Source: a virus. From it: 55,121 bases of DNA. Positions 9,410-19,167 of this stretch are shown piece after piece (position 1 is the first letter of the stretch; each line of letters opens with the position of its first letter). The notes below the pieces were generated by a model that saw only the letters and a list, made by a program, of their open reading frames with translations, ran no database searches and was not told the DNA's origin. The translations under genes were made by a program, and so were the position numbers. The DNA is taken from the IMG/VR virus record IMGVR_UViG_3300025305_000023, positions 1 through 55,121 of that record. One strand, written 5' to 3'.

Positions 9410-11770
9410 TCATGTGTTTGGCATATTTTCATCTAAATCTGCATCTGCAACGTAATGAACGGAAACGTTATCAAACAGAACTGTTCCAGCAGGAACGAAT
9501 AGGTATATACCATTTTTAGTTCTATATTCGGCTGTTATTGAAGTTGCTGCTGCTGAGATGACTCTCGTTTTGCTTTCATACCCTCTAGTACCAGAGGATT
9601 TTTTCAAATCTCTACCTGATGTTCTATTGAGTGCATCGCCAGTTGTACCAGTTTTTGGTGAATATAAAGTAACTGTAGGATCACCTCTCATTACGACTGG
9701 GAACTTGTAATAGTAATCTTTACTTGGAGTAATAAGAAAATCAACAACAGTATCGTTGGGGGTATTAGAATCTAACATGGTTTGTGTGTGAGTAGATTGA
9801 TCTACACCATAACTTCTCTGATAGAACCGACTACACAAATTCAACTCATCATTTACGTTTGATTTTGGATTAGTGGTTGCAATTAGTCCTCTTTCTAGTT
9901 TAACTTTTGCCAAATCTAGTGTTGTGTTTAATCTTGCTGTACTAAACCCGAAACCAACATAATCCTTATTACCACTAGGCGTTGTTGTAATATTAGGTAC
10001 AAGGAATGCAATTTCATATTTACTCCACAATGTTCCTAACTGGACTGACGCAGGGTAGGATGTAAAGGTATTTGTGCCATCATATTGATTGATCACCAAA
10101 TCCATGGTAGCACCTGTAACACCAGACTTAGCCCAGAATGACATTGTTGCGTTTTCATTACGCAATGTTCTTACATCTTCTACTCGGTTTTCAATGTAAA
10201 CACAATCGCCCGCTATTCCACCTTGAGGATGGACATTGTTTTGTAGGGTAACGTAATATACTGGTTCGTTGGACACATCAGTCTGGTTGACAGTAAACGT
10301 ATTTCTTGCAACAGTATAGGTTCCTGCCGTACCACCACCACCGGAAACACCATCCATTCGGACCCAACGGTCAGCGAAGTATGTTGTTCCGGTTGAACCG
10401 CGAACCCCTGCACCCCTTTGCCAAATATCAAAATTCCCATTAATGAGAATGTTGTCATTCATTGCATGACCATATGTAGTGCCACCACTTGAGGTAGAAC
10501 GGAATGCCCAATTTCTGCCGCCATCTCCCCCCCGTGTGGCTGCTGCCGCTTGTCCACCACCACCACTATTATGGTTTTGATTAAATATGAAACCTCGTCT
10601 ATCTTCACCGCTAGGCCATGCAACTGCAAATGGTTTTACTTGTCCGCCTCCTCCGCCGGGATTTGTTGATGTTAGTTTACTGTCGTGTCCAACATATAGC
10701 AAACCACTACCACCATCACTTGTTGGAATATCATCAATATATCCTGTACCAACAATTTGAATATAAGTTTGTGCATCTAACACAAAAGGACTTGTAATAC
10801 ATATACCAACGGCAATTCCAAGATCATCACTAGAAGCATTTAGTTTTTTCCAATCAGCATTGGTTGGTGTCACTGAACTCCCATCATATCCGACGACATC
10901 GCCTCGGACGATATCGGTTCCTGCATCAATACTCACAATAAATCGGTTATTATCAATTCCACCCGTACCACCCGTACCAGAACCCTGTAAATATTGACCC
11001 CTATAATGTAGCACATATCCAACATCAGAAGTGACACCAAGCATTACTGGCTTATTAACTTGCCCGCTAACCACGGGTTCAACTCTAGTGATTCCTCCAC
11101 TATTACCGGGACTTAGAAAATAAACAGAACCGGCACTCAATCCACCATAAAAATCTGTTGCTCCGGTGAAATCACCCTTAACTTTACCGTGAGTAGTGAC
11201 TGTGATATAAGTGTTTGCTGAATTATATGGTCCTTGTGGTGTACCGCCACTATGCGGCCAAGTAATACCAGAAATAACACCAAAAACTTCTGCATAATTT
11301 TTATTGTCTGCTCTGGAAAGAAAATATTCAGGACCACCGGAACATCCATCAACTTCTCCAGCAACCCTTACTACCCTACCAAAAGTAAAACCTTTGGTTG
11401 CCGTGTAACCACCAAGAGGATATACTTTTGATTTAATTGAAGTAAGTTCTGCTTTAGATAAATCATAATTTAAAGTACCGTCAATGCTAACATCTCCTGA
11501 AAACGTAATTCCCTTTGGAATCACATCTGCAAGAGAGCATCTGAACACACCAGCACTTAAATCAGATCCTGATGTTATTCCTCCTAACGGATCGTTTGAA
11601 GCAGTAGTACCCAATGTAAATACGATACCATCGCCGGATGCACCAGTATAGATTGACATCCGATTGAGTTTTTCAACAACAAGAGCATTATAATGACTCA
11701 CCCAATCTGCAAAAGTAGTAGATTGAGTTAAGTTCCATATTTGGTATAGATTGTCTTCTGTGAATCCCAT
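9410..11770 (-). CDS. Tail-fibre protein with N-G-N-F-x-I-W-Q-R-G domain
   Basis: 786 residues. The N-terminus (YQIWNLTQSTTFADWVSHYNALV) is an attachment-type helix seen in T4-like fibres. Two repeats of a beta-rich module ending in SAGSVYFLS- or V-G-Y-V-L-H-like strands follow. Residues about 440-560 contain NILINGNFDIWQRGAG and YFADRWVRMDG, a signature widely found in phage tail-fibre proteins as a jelly-roll-like domain. Glycine-rich linkers (GGGGQ, GTGGTGG) separate the domains. Its start lies 25 bases after a TATAAATA box, consistent with late expression. Receptor binding or fibre-network function is inferred. Confidence 0.75.
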   Translation of the reverse strand: MGFTEDNLYQIWNLTQSTTFADWVSHYNALVVEKLNRMSIYTGASGDGIVFTLGTTASNDPLGGITSGSDLSAGVFRCSLADVIPKGITFSGDVSIDGTLNYDLSKAELTSIKSKVYPLGGYTATKGFTFGRVVRVAGEVDGCSGGPEYFLSRADNKNYAEVFGVISGITWPHSGGTPQGPYNSANTYITVTTHGKVKGDFTGATDFYGGLSAGSVYFLSPGNSGGITRVEPVVSGQVNKPVMLGVTSDVGYVLHYRGQYLQGSGTGGTGGIDNNRFIVSIDAGTDIVRGDVVGYDGSSVTPTNADWKKLNASSDDLGIAVGICITSPFVLDAQTYIQIVGTGYIDDIPTSDGGSGLLYVGHDSKLTSTNPGGGGGQVKPFAVAWPSGEDRRGFIFNQNHNSGGGGQAAAATRGGDGGRNWAFRSTSSGGTTYGHAMNDNILINGNFDIWQRGAGVRGSTGTTYFADRWVRMDGVSGGGGTAGTYTVARNTFTVNQTDVSNEPVYYVTLQNNVHPQGGIAGDCVYIENRVEDVRTLRNENATMSFWAKSGVTGATMDLVINQYDGTNTFTSYPASVQLGTLWSKYEIAFLVPNITTTPSGNKDYVGFGFSTARLNTTLDLAKVKLERGLIATTNPKSNVNDELNLCSRFYQRSYGVDQSTHTQTMLDSNTPNDTVVDFLITPSKDYYYKFPVVMRGDPTVTLYSPKTGTTGDALNRTSGRDLKKSSGTRGYESKTRVISAAATSITAEYRTKNGIYLFVPAGTVLFDNVSVHYVADADLDENMPNT

Positions 11771-11794
11771 TATTTGATCTCTTCTATTATGTTA

Positions 11795-11802
11795 TATTTA
11801 TA
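11795..11802 (-). promoter_or_regulatory. T4-type late promoter box (TATAAATA)
   Basis: The minus strand reads TATAAATA, the T4 late promoter consensus, 25 bases upstream of the ATG of the 786-residue fibre gene. In T4 such boxes are used by the gp55 sigma factor with the gp33 co-activator, and a gp33-like gene is present at 28.7-29.0 kb. Use of this box is inferred from sequence and position. Confidence 0.6.
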
Positions 11803-11804
11803 CA

Positions 11805-12830
11805 TCATCTTTGACCTATTAATATATTATTCATATAACGGACAGTACCTTCTGCCGGATTTACTTTACATACTAAACTTAGTCTTTGTCTTTGTCCTAG
11901 TTGTGTGTCTGACCAAACCCCTGCACTGTTGGGAGATGCTTCACCAACAGTCATGAAACTAATACCATAACGACTGGCACCACATGCAATTGAGTTCGGA
12001 AACCCTGCTGAATTATCTGCTAAATCTGTATCGTCATTACATGGCGGTGATTCTCCTTCAGCACATGGTTCACACCCATAATAATCGCTGCTAAGTTTAA
12101 ACCCAACGACCTTTTCAATATTTCCTCCAATGGGATCTGTTACTACATTAATTGTAAATGCTGGAAGATTTGGGTTAGAACTGGTCAAATATACCCAATG
12201 TTTCATGCCGCTAATGTCTTTCAATTGAGAGCCGCCCGGGAGAATCTCCGTATCATCTGTTAATTCTACTAGCCACCAGCCGGACCAAAAACTTAATTGA
12301 ACAAATCCGCCCCCAGTAGTACTAAATTGTGCAGTAACAGGTGCTTGTCCTGCACCATCACCCGGAATGTATGGTGTGTGATATGGGTGGAGGGGACATG
12401 AACCTTTCCACCCAGGACCACTTATTGCATAATTAGAGTCTCCTAATACTCCATTTGGTGATACTCCCCCAACACCTATCCCATTTTCTGGAACATCAGA
12501 CGGAACTGATTCGCTTCCCTCTCCCCCAGAATTGTTTCTATCATATGATCCCCAATGTTTTCCTGTACCAGAAGTAATCCAATTATGCATCATTGCAATG
12601 GAAAGGGTGAGTTGCATTTGAAAATGCTCTTGCATTTCATTGAGTTCAGAAGCCTGTAAAGGAAATCCTGGTCGGAATGCAATAAATTGATAATTTTTAG
12701 GAACAAGATCAATTTCATCATCACCAAAAACCAATTCTTGTCCTTCTACTCTACTATTGTATGGAGCCACGGAGAGAGGAAACGATGGATTACCTCCTCC
12801 ATAAAATGGTTGTATATTATAATGTGCCAT
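11805..12830 (-). CDS. Baseplate/tail structural protein (ELNE-Q type N-terminus)
   Basis: 341 residues. The N-terminal part has FRPGFPLQASELNEMQEHFQ, a pattern seen in T4-like marine phage baseplate or fibre-adaptor proteins. The middle is Gly/Ser/Pro-rich, and there is a Cys cluster (YYGCEPCAEGESPPC) near residue 255. By position, after gp7/gp8-like genes and before the fibres, it would be expected to occupy the place of T4 gp9/gp10, linking the wedge to the tail fibres. I cannot identify the exact T4 counterpart. Confidence 0.65.
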   Translation of the reverse strand: MAHYNIQPFYGGGNPSFPLSVAPYNSRVEGQELVFGDDEIDLVPKNYQFIAFRPGFPLQASELNEMQEHFQMQLTLSIAMMHNWITSGTGKHWGSYDRNNSGGEGSESVPSDVPENGIGVGGVSPNGVLGDSNYAISGPGWKGSCPLHPYHTPYIPGDGAGQAPVTAQFSTTGGGFVQLSFWSGWWLVELTDDTEILPGGSQLKDISGMKHWVYLTSSNPNLPAFTINVVTDPIGGNIEKVVGFKLSSDYYGCEPCAEGESPPCNDDTDLADNSAGFPNSIACGASRYGISFMTVGEASPNSAGVWSDTQLGQRQRLSLVCKVNPAEGTVRYMNNILIGQR

Positions 12831-12852
12831 ATTGTTTTTCCTTTACCGATTA

Positions 12853-14778
12853 CTAACCACCCAAGAAGAATCTGAAACTCCATGAAGAAACATAGTTTGG
12901 ATCGTTTGCTTTGCTTATATTTATATTTGTTTTGTCAAGATGTAGAATATTAGTTTTTGCTTTATTAATTTTATCTCCACTATAAGAAGTTGGTATAGAA
13001 ACAGAATCAATCACCCATGTAATATCATCTATATTAAATTCATTCCCCACTATAAAATTCTCTGGGGAATTAGACGCTATTTCCATTACCACTATCGTTG
13101 AAGAACCAGGTTTATTTTTTGATGCTAATACTCTCACACTATTAATTGTTGTTTTGTTAGTTTGTGAATCTCCTGCCCCACCAGCATACGGATTAGTCTG
13201 CGAAAGCATCAAAGAATCTTTATCCGGTAGTGTCTCCATGGACAAACCTAAATACTCTTTTTTATGAGCCTCGATGACAATGCATGTAATAAAATTATGT
13301 ATTTGACTTGGACCCAATCCAGACAAGGCATTAATATCGTTTTCATCCTTAAAGGCTTGTATACTTACCATATTAAATACAGTTTGAATTGTTCCAGTGT
13401 TTTCGATATCACTATTTTTTATGTCAACAGACAACAAAGTACCCATACCAAATATCGAATCTAGGTTTGCTGGAAATCCACCACTCGGAATTAATTCAAT
13501 ACTCAACCTGTTTGCAGGAACGTTAGGGAACATATCTTCCCATACGGCCGTATTAATCTTAATGTTACGAAGTTTATCACCGTGATCAACCGCATGTGCA
13601 ATACCGTTAATATATTGATTACCCTTACTATCTTTATATGTTAATACTCTTATTAACGGTTCTCTTCCAGAAGACGAAAAATCTGCACTAAAGGGAACAT
13701 ATAAATCTCTATTTTTCCATCCAGAAGAAAGTTTTTTATCATTCAACGACACACCACTGAGATTAATAGAAACACGCGATATTGATCCATTACCATATTT
13801 TTCCCTACCAATATTTTCATAATTAGCATTTTTCCATTCCGACAATTCCGATGATATGTTTGGATCCTTAATTATATTTTTGTAATAACTATCATCACTC
13901 CAACTTATACTACACGGACATGGACCACATTCGGATGGGAAATTAACAGAATCGCATACCGAACAACGACCTCCAGTTCCACCAGTTACACCAGTACCCC
14001 CCCTCCAATTATTGAATATATGTCTCATACCTAAAGATTGTGCAATTTCAGAACATTGGTAACATTTACTCTCTATACATTTATAGAAACCGCCAGCAGA
14101 GAACGTTAACCCAGCAATAGGATCGTATCCACCCTCTGAGTAATAAAGACAACATGTTCCACACCGTTGTTCATTTCCAGCACCACATATTCTAGTTGCA
14201 TTGGAAGCATTACTGGTATAATATTCTTCTTTTTCTTTAATGTTGTCCTTTACATTATAATATGGAATGTAATGAGTTTTATAATTTGTTATCCAATTAT
14301 CTTCTGTTTTGTGAACTGCACAATATAATATTTTCCCATCAGATGTCTTCGCAATATTACCAGAAATATCAATCAAATTTTCTACAATAACGACAGGATC
14401 TGATTCATACTGGAGGTCATTGTTTTCACTTATAGAAAGTATAAGAAATACATAATTGCCATATTGGCCCGTTCCATAAAACAATGACCAATTATTTTCA
14501 TCTGGCTTGCCTGGTATGTTAGAACTAAAAGTCCCTACTTTCTTTGTCAATCCAATTTTCCATATTGCTGGCTGTACCTCCTTCGGCACTCTAATTGCTT
14601 CTGTTATCTGTTTAGGGTTTATTGTAAACGCAACAGATGATGATGTTATTATATCTTCTTGATTGTTTAACGAACGATTGATCGTTTCGTTACTATTTCC
14701 TAAAACGAATGCCAGTTTCTCTGATCGTAAATATTTCTTTATAGCATTAGATATGATTTTTTTATTAATGTCAGCCAT
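12853..14778 (-). CDS. Baseplate wedge protein, gp8-like (tentative), with Cys-rich insert
   Basis: 641 residues, much longer than T4 gp8 (334). The N-terminus (DINKKIISNAIKKYL), the segment WSLFYGTGQYGNYVFLILSI and the position immediately after gp6 and a gp7-like gene suggest the gp8 wedge subunit. Around residues 195-290 there is an insert with about 14 cysteines, including CGTCC, CYQC, CSVC and CGPCPC, of the same general style as the fibre modules. The insert could bind metal or form disulfides. The C-terminus ends WSFRFFLGG. The gp8 assignment is an inference from synteny plus weak resemblance. Confidence 0.55.
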   Translation of the reverse strand: MADINKKIISNAIKKYLRSEKLAFVLGNSNETINRSLNNQEDIITSSSVAFTINPKQITEAIRVPKEVQPAIWKIGLTKKVGTFSSNIPGKPDENNWSLFYGTGQYGNYVFLILSISENNDLQYESDPVVIVENLIDISGNIAKTSDGKILYCAVHKTEDNWITNYKTHYIPYYNVKDNIKEKEEYYTSNASNATRICGAGNEQRCGTCCLYYSEGGYDPIAGLTFSAGGFYKCIESKCYQCSEIAQSLGMRHIFNNWRGGTGVTGGTGGRCSVCDSVNFPSECGPCPCSISWSDDSYYKNIIKDPNISSELSEWKNANYENIGREKYGNGSISRVSINLSGVSLNDKKLSSGWKNRDLYVPFSADFSSSGREPLIRVLTYKDSKGNQYINGIAHAVDHGDKLRNIKINTAVWEDMFPNVPANRLSIELIPSGGFPANLDSIFGMGTLLSVDIKNSDIENTGTIQTVFNMVSIQAFKDENDINALSGLGPSQIHNFITCIVIEAHKKEYLGLSMETLPDKDSLMLSQTNPYAGGAGDSQTNKTTINSVRVLASKNKPGSSTIVVMEIASNSPENFIVGNEFNIDDITWVIDSVSIPTSYSGDKINKAKTNILHLDKTNINISKANDPNYVSSWSFRFFLGG

Positions 14779-14801
14779 TTAAATGTTACCTTATTACCTT
14801 T

Positions 14802-16103
14802 CTACCAACATGCTCCACCGTCTGCATCTTCAGACGCGGTACAACCAGTCACTCCTAAATTCGGACTATTATCATTTGGACACAGATATAGGAATGTACT
14901 AATATATATGTTTCCAAATGTATTCTGTTCTAAATCTCCCGTTATACCATCCGCCCAATTTGGATATGCATATGTTGGTAAATGATAATCCAATGTAATG
15001 CCATAATTTCCTACAGCATTCCACGCATTACCATACGTCCAACCATGAGTACCACCCAAATTGGCTTCTGCTACTAAATTTCGCATTGCGGTTGGTCCAT
15101 CATAATGATATTGTGAACTGCCTGTTGCACCAGAACAACCAACACAATGAGCAAGAGAACTATTATCATTCAATCTATACGGAAAATAATTACCAAGTAC
15201 TGGAGATTCACATACATTAAAACCTCCATCGTAATCATCTGGGGCAACATAATCTTCTTGTGTCTTTTCTAAGAATGCTTTCATACCAGCAGGATGCAGA
15301 AGGGTTTTAAGAGATTCGGTATAAATTGGTTGTCCCGAATCTTCATCTTCCAAGGAAACCCCAGTAGATAAAACATACGAATATTCTTGATACCAATCAC
15401 TATCTTGTATTTTGAATGGACCGTTGAGATAACTTCCACCTAAATGTCGTAATGATCTTTTAGCATCAAAATATTCTCCAGTAATGCCATCTGGATTAAG
15501 AAACGGAAATCCAAAAAATCTACCACCGTTTAATCTTAACATATGTACTTTAGGATAGTACATATTAACTTCTACATCTATCGGATTACCTTGATCGTCA
15601 CTTTGATCCCCGTACAACATTTCAAAAAAGTATCGGTATGATTCCTCTGTGCCTTTCTTTTGATAGAAAAAAGTACGAATACCAGTTATAAAATTACGAA
15701 TACCCGAATCAACAGATAACATCTTCTCATCAACAAACCATTTTGGAAACCCAGTTGAATATGTGTTTACAAAATGTTTTAGGAGTTGAACTGGAGTTTC
15801 AGCAATATCAACTAATCTTTGAAATCCGTTTGAATGAAAATCAGTTGCAGATAATTCATAACCACTCTTGCTATATAACCAATTATAATATTCTTGTGTG
15901 AATTTTATCAAATGATTAGATGGTGAACTGCTATTACTTCTTTCTCGTATCCACAAAGGAAACAAATGCTCTATATCAATGACGTTCTCAACTACTAAAT
16001 CGAGTGCCGGTACTTCCTGACCCAATAACAACAAACGGTAATGATCTGCCCGACTACCACCGCCTGTATTCTTCGGATTTGAGAATAATGATCCGTAAAA
16101 CAT
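14802..16103 (-). CDS. Baseplate wedge protein, gp7-like
   Basis: 433 residues. It contains GIRNFITGIRTFFYQKKGTE followed by ESYRYFFEMLYGD, a pattern I associate with the gp7-type wedge protein of marine T4-like phages. It directly follows gp6 (the stop codon of gp6 overlaps this start), matching the T4 order 25-6-7-8. In T4, gp7 initiates assembly of each of the six wedges. The C-terminal about 60 residues are Cys-rich (HCVGCSG, LCPND, GGACW), which is not typical of T4. It is shorter than T4 gp7 (1,032), so it is a core-only version. Confidence 0.65.
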   Translation of the reverse strand: MFYGSLFSNPKNTGGGSRADHYRLLLLGQEVPALDLVVENVIDIEHLFPLWIRERSNSSSPSNHLIKFTQEYYNWLYSKSGYELSATDFHSNGFQRLVDIAETPVQLLKHFVNTYSTGFPKWFVDEKMLSVDSGIRNFITGIRTFFYQKKGTEESYRYFFEMLYGDQSDDQGNPIDVEVNMYYPKVHMLRLNGGRFFGFPFLNPDGITGEYFDAKRSLRHLGGSYLNGPFKIQDSDWYQEYSYVLSTGVSLEDEDSGQPIYTESLKTLLHPAGMKAFLEKTQEDYVAPDDYDGGFNVCESPVLGNYFPYRLNDNSSLAHCVGCSGATGSSQYHYDGPTAMRNLVAEANLGGTHGWTYGNAWNAVGNYGITLDYHLPTYAYPNWADGITGDLEQNTFGNIYISTFLYLCPNDNSPNLGVTGCTASEDADGGACW

Positions 16104-17881
16104 TATCCTAAGTTTCTTTTTACAATTTCAAGATTGGTTCTTGTGATAGCATACATTTCTTCTTTATTAATAAAAGTATTAGTACCCGTACTTGTTATGT
16201 CTACACTCAAACTAAAATCTTCCGCAGCAATCATCGGTTTTATGAACACAACATCGCCAGTGTTTGGAATAAAATGACCGACCGAGCCTAGACTTATTTC
16301 TATCTCTTCGTCAAAATACGCAGCAATAATGCTTTGCTTACCGTTACTAACATTACCATAAGATTTTAGATATATCTTTTGGTCATCGTCCAACCCCCCA
16401 AATGCTGATCCTGGCATAAACTCTGTTGTAATTAAACTTCCTGATTCACATTCGTTTCTAAATTTTATTAGGCTTCGCGGTGTTTGGGAAAACACTTGAA
16501 CGTTATTGGACACTTTAAACTTAATATCATTTGAACCAACATAAAATGCAGCATTTAGAGAATTGATGTTATTAGAAATAACACCACTATCATAGGTTTG
16601 CCGAAAACCATTCGGATTATTATCAAAAATGTTTTTCACTACCATTGATAACAGAGTATTTTCATCTAGTGATGTTTCTAACGGTTCATAATATATTTTC
16701 CCATAAACCTCAACATAAAACCTATCAACGTCCATAAATTCCGGTAACACAGTCACACACGTTTTTTGCTCTAATATATCAATTGCTTTTGTTGCAGCAA
16801 CCGGATTTTCTTCCGTAGTGTCTCCCAAAGAAACAAACAACCTACCATATCTTGGTGGATTCATTTCTTCACCGCCCCATACATTAAAATTGGAATATGG
16901 GTTACTAGAATCGCTAACAAAACCTTTCGCAGCGAGCAATGCTCTGCAATCTTCTACCGTCACTGCTCTGTCTTGTGCGGCAAACCACTTTGGGGCAAAA
17001 AATCTAATAGATTCTAAATCTGGTCCATTAGATCCCCCAGAAGATAATGAAACAGTTTCAGTCGTTGCAGAAAAACCATTCACGCTGAAATTTCCAAGTT
17101 GATTTCCTCTTTCTCCTTCACTTTTTAAATAACTCAACCTTACCAAATCATTTGATTTTAAACTTCTACCAACTTGAACATATGCACTATTTTCTAAGTT
17201 TCCACCAAATATAACAAAGAAACCCATATCACTTCTTTCTAACCAATATACTTGACTCGTATCATCCAATCCTTGTTCAATGTTGCCTGCCCTTGCCCAC
17301 TCTACCCATGTACCATCTCCATTATAATCTAAAACTTCTAATCTTATAGTACTAATATCAACATCCAATCCTAAAATAAATCCCTTTTGTGTTGCTGAAT
17401 CTATTAATATGGGTTGTTCTTTTGTTAGAGATTTCCCCTGCACAATTGAAATCACAGCCTCCCCGTTAAGATCTAATCCATATTCTTCAATTGTATAAAA
17501 ATTATAAGAAATACCACTGCTGCTTGTCCCACTAAACCTAGTATAGCGAGGCACTGTTCCATTTGTACCACCCTGACGAATTTTTACTAATGCTCTGGCA
17601 GACTTTGCACCGGGCACAAGATAACCTAATGGTTTAACAAGAGAAATCAAAGAAGATTCTTTTTGAGCAGTATCTAAAAACATTTCACTTGCTAACATAT
17701 TAGAATAGAACCCATAATATGAAGTATTATATGCCAAAACATCAAGAAGAACTTGCATTGCAGATCCTTCATAATCATAATCTTTCAGAGTGTTTTGTTT
17801 TTTTAAATGATCAATGATGCTATTTTTAATACCATCAAAGTCTAAAGATCCAAGTTGAATGTCTACGTTACTTTTTGCCAT
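16103..17881 (-). CDS. 6: Baseplate wedge protein gp6 (baseplate J-like)
   Basis: 592 residues, close to T4 gp6 (660). The N-terminus (LGSLDFDGIKNSIIDHLKKQ), the motif YEGSAMQVLLDVLAYNTSYYGFYSNMLASEMFLDTAQ and the following SLVKPLGY are hallmark gp6/baseplate-J sequence. gp6 dimers form the continuous ring of the T4-type baseplate and trigger sheath contraction. It starts two bases after the gp25 gene ends, the same pairing as in T4 and in other contractile tails. Confidence 0.93.
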   Translation of the reverse strand: MAKSNVDIQLGSLDFDGIKNSIIDHLKKQNTLKDYDYEGSAMQVLLDVLAYNTSYYGFYSNMLASEMFLDTAQKESSLISLVKPLGYLVPGAKSARALVKIRQGGTNGTVPRYTRFSGTSSSGISYNFYTIEEYGLDLNGEAVISIVQGKSLTKEQPILIDSATQKGFILGLDVDISTIRLEVLDYNGDGTWVEWARAGNIEQGLDDTSQVYWLERSDMGFFVIFGGNLENSAYVQVGRSLKSNDLVRLSYLKSEGERGNQLGNFSVNGFSATTETVSLSSGGSNGPDLESIRFFAPKWFAAQDRAVTVEDCRALLAAKGFVSDSSNPYSNFNVWGGEEMNPPRYGRLFVSLGDTTEENPVAATKAIDILEQKTCVTVLPEFMDVDRFYVEVYGKIYYEPLETSLDENTLLSMVVKNIFDNNPNGFRQTYDSGVISNNINSLNAAFYVGSNDIKFKVSNNVQVFSQTPRSLIKFRNECESGSLITTEFMPGSAFGGLDDDQKIYLKSYGNVSNGKQSIIAAYFDEEIEISLGSVGHFIPNTGDVVFIKPMIAAEDFSLSVDITSTGTNTFINKEEMYAITRTNLEIVKRNLG

Positions 17882-17883
17882 TG

Positions 17884-18285
17884 TTATCTAACCTTTGTTA
17901 GTGCTAATTGTATGCTTTCTATTATTGGATTGGATAGTGATCCACCGAGAATAACAAATCTTATTTCTATTGATACCTCATTACTATCAATATTATCTTC
18001 ATCTATAATAATTGATTCTACTTCTGCGCGCGGTTCCCATGCACGCACAGCCCATACTATATCTCTTTCTAAAAAGGAGGCATTCATAGGAGTCCAATTT
18101 TCAAACAAATAATCATGAATGCCTACGCCAAACGAAGGTTTAAATGGTTTTTCACCAGGTCTTGTTAATACAATATTCATAATTGATTGTCTTATGGCGT
18201 GTCGGTCTTTCATCACAGAAACGTCATTAATATATTCATTTCTGTTAAAATTGATATCAAAATCTGAATATTGGTTTACTGGCAT
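17884..18285 (-). CDS. 25: Baseplate wedge protein gp25 (lysozyme-like GPW/gp25 family)
   Basis: 133 residues, the usual gp25 length (T4: 132). DINFNRNEYINDVSVMKDRHAIRQSIMNIVLTRPGEKPFKPSFGVG and the following LFEN are the family core, including the E-P-R-like segment near residue 90. gp25 sits at the sheath-baseplate interface and templates the first sheath ring. It is followed immediately by gp6. It is one of the safest assignments in the window. Confidence 0.95.
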   Translation of the reverse strand: MPVNQYSDFDINFNRNEYINDVSVMKDRHAIRQSIMNIVLTRPGEKPFKPSFGVGIHDYLFENWTPMNASFLERDIVWAVRAWEPRAEVESIIIDEDNIDSNEVSIEIRFVILGGSLSNPIIESIQLALTKVR

Positions 18286-18333
18286 TGAATGTTTTCCTTG
18301 GTTTATATATGTATAGTAAAATCAAATAAACAA

Positions 18334-19128
18334 TCACCCAAACCCAAACAAAGAACCAAGCAAATTGGATAATGATTCAAATACCCCAAGTTTTTCAGAT
18401 TCATTGGGATCTGTTCCTGTGCTATCTCTACTAAGTATCACATCCATTTTATGACTTGTTGATGTGATCATATGCTCAATATCCGTCACCAACCACCTCC
18501 CAGTAAATCTTTGCATTCTATCGTTTTTATCAGATCCGGGAGTTTTGTTTACAATTGTAATGGGTTTACCAGGGCGCAATGTCAAATCCCCATTCAATAT
18601 AATTCTCATTTTTTGGGAACTCATGAGCGTCATTTGAGCATTTCGCCATAGTGGAGTGGTCTTCGGTGTATTCCAGTATGTTGCATCTGTTTGGTTATAT
18701 TCAACATATTTTTTAAAATCTTCACCAACACAAGGACAGCCGCAACTGGAGGGATGGTCGGGTGAATCCCAAAAACAACCAAGGTAACTTTCCCCCAGTA
18801 CTTCGTGTATCAGATTGCATTCTTTGGTTTCTTTAAATGCTTCGAATAATTCATCATCTGTGGGTTCAGCCCCTGCTACTGAGCCTAATAAATTGTCTGG
18901 TTTTAAATTTAGGCAGGGGCATTCGCAAAGTGGATCATCATCGGGACATTCCGAATTATCAACCATCCCACCTACACAACCGCGATCCTCCACAAATGCA
19001 AACAATGAATGGTTTATTGTTGTTGTAGGAACTATACCTTGTGCCTGGTGCCAGTTCAAATCCCTGGCAGCCTTTGCCATTGTTATAAGGTATTTTGGCG
19101 TCGGTCTTTTGTATTCTCCATTAGCCAT
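18334..19128 (-). CDS. Hub-associated virion protein with paired Cys clusters
   Basis: 264 residues, not recognised by family. Residues about 50-75 (CVGG..CPDDDPLCECPCL) and 115-140 (CFWD..SSCGCPCVG) form two Cys clusters with C-x-C-P-C cores. The C-terminal part, GRWLVTDIEHMITSTSHKMDVILSRDS, resembles the beta-barrel ending of gpD/gp27-type hub proteins. It has a good ribosome site (AAGGAG). It lies where T4 places gp5, the hub lysozyme, but no lysozyme motif is visible. A hub or needle-adaptor role is inferred from position only. Confidence 0.6.
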   Translation of the reverse strand: MANGEYKRPTPKYLITMAKAARDLNWHQAQGIVPTTTINHSLFAFVEDRGCVGGMVDNSECPDDDPLCECPCLNLKPDNLLGSVAGAEPTDDELFEAFKETKECNLIHEVLGESYLGCFWDSPDHPSSCGCPCVGEDFKKYVEYNQTDATYWNTPKTTPLWRNAQMTLMSSQKMRIILNGDLTLRPGKPITIVNKTPGSDKNDRMQRFTGRWLVTDIEHMITSTSHKMDVILSRDSTGTDPNESEKLGVFESLSNLLGSLFGFG

Positions 19129-19167
19129 AAGTTGCTCCTTTCTATTTTATTTAGGACTAATACTAAT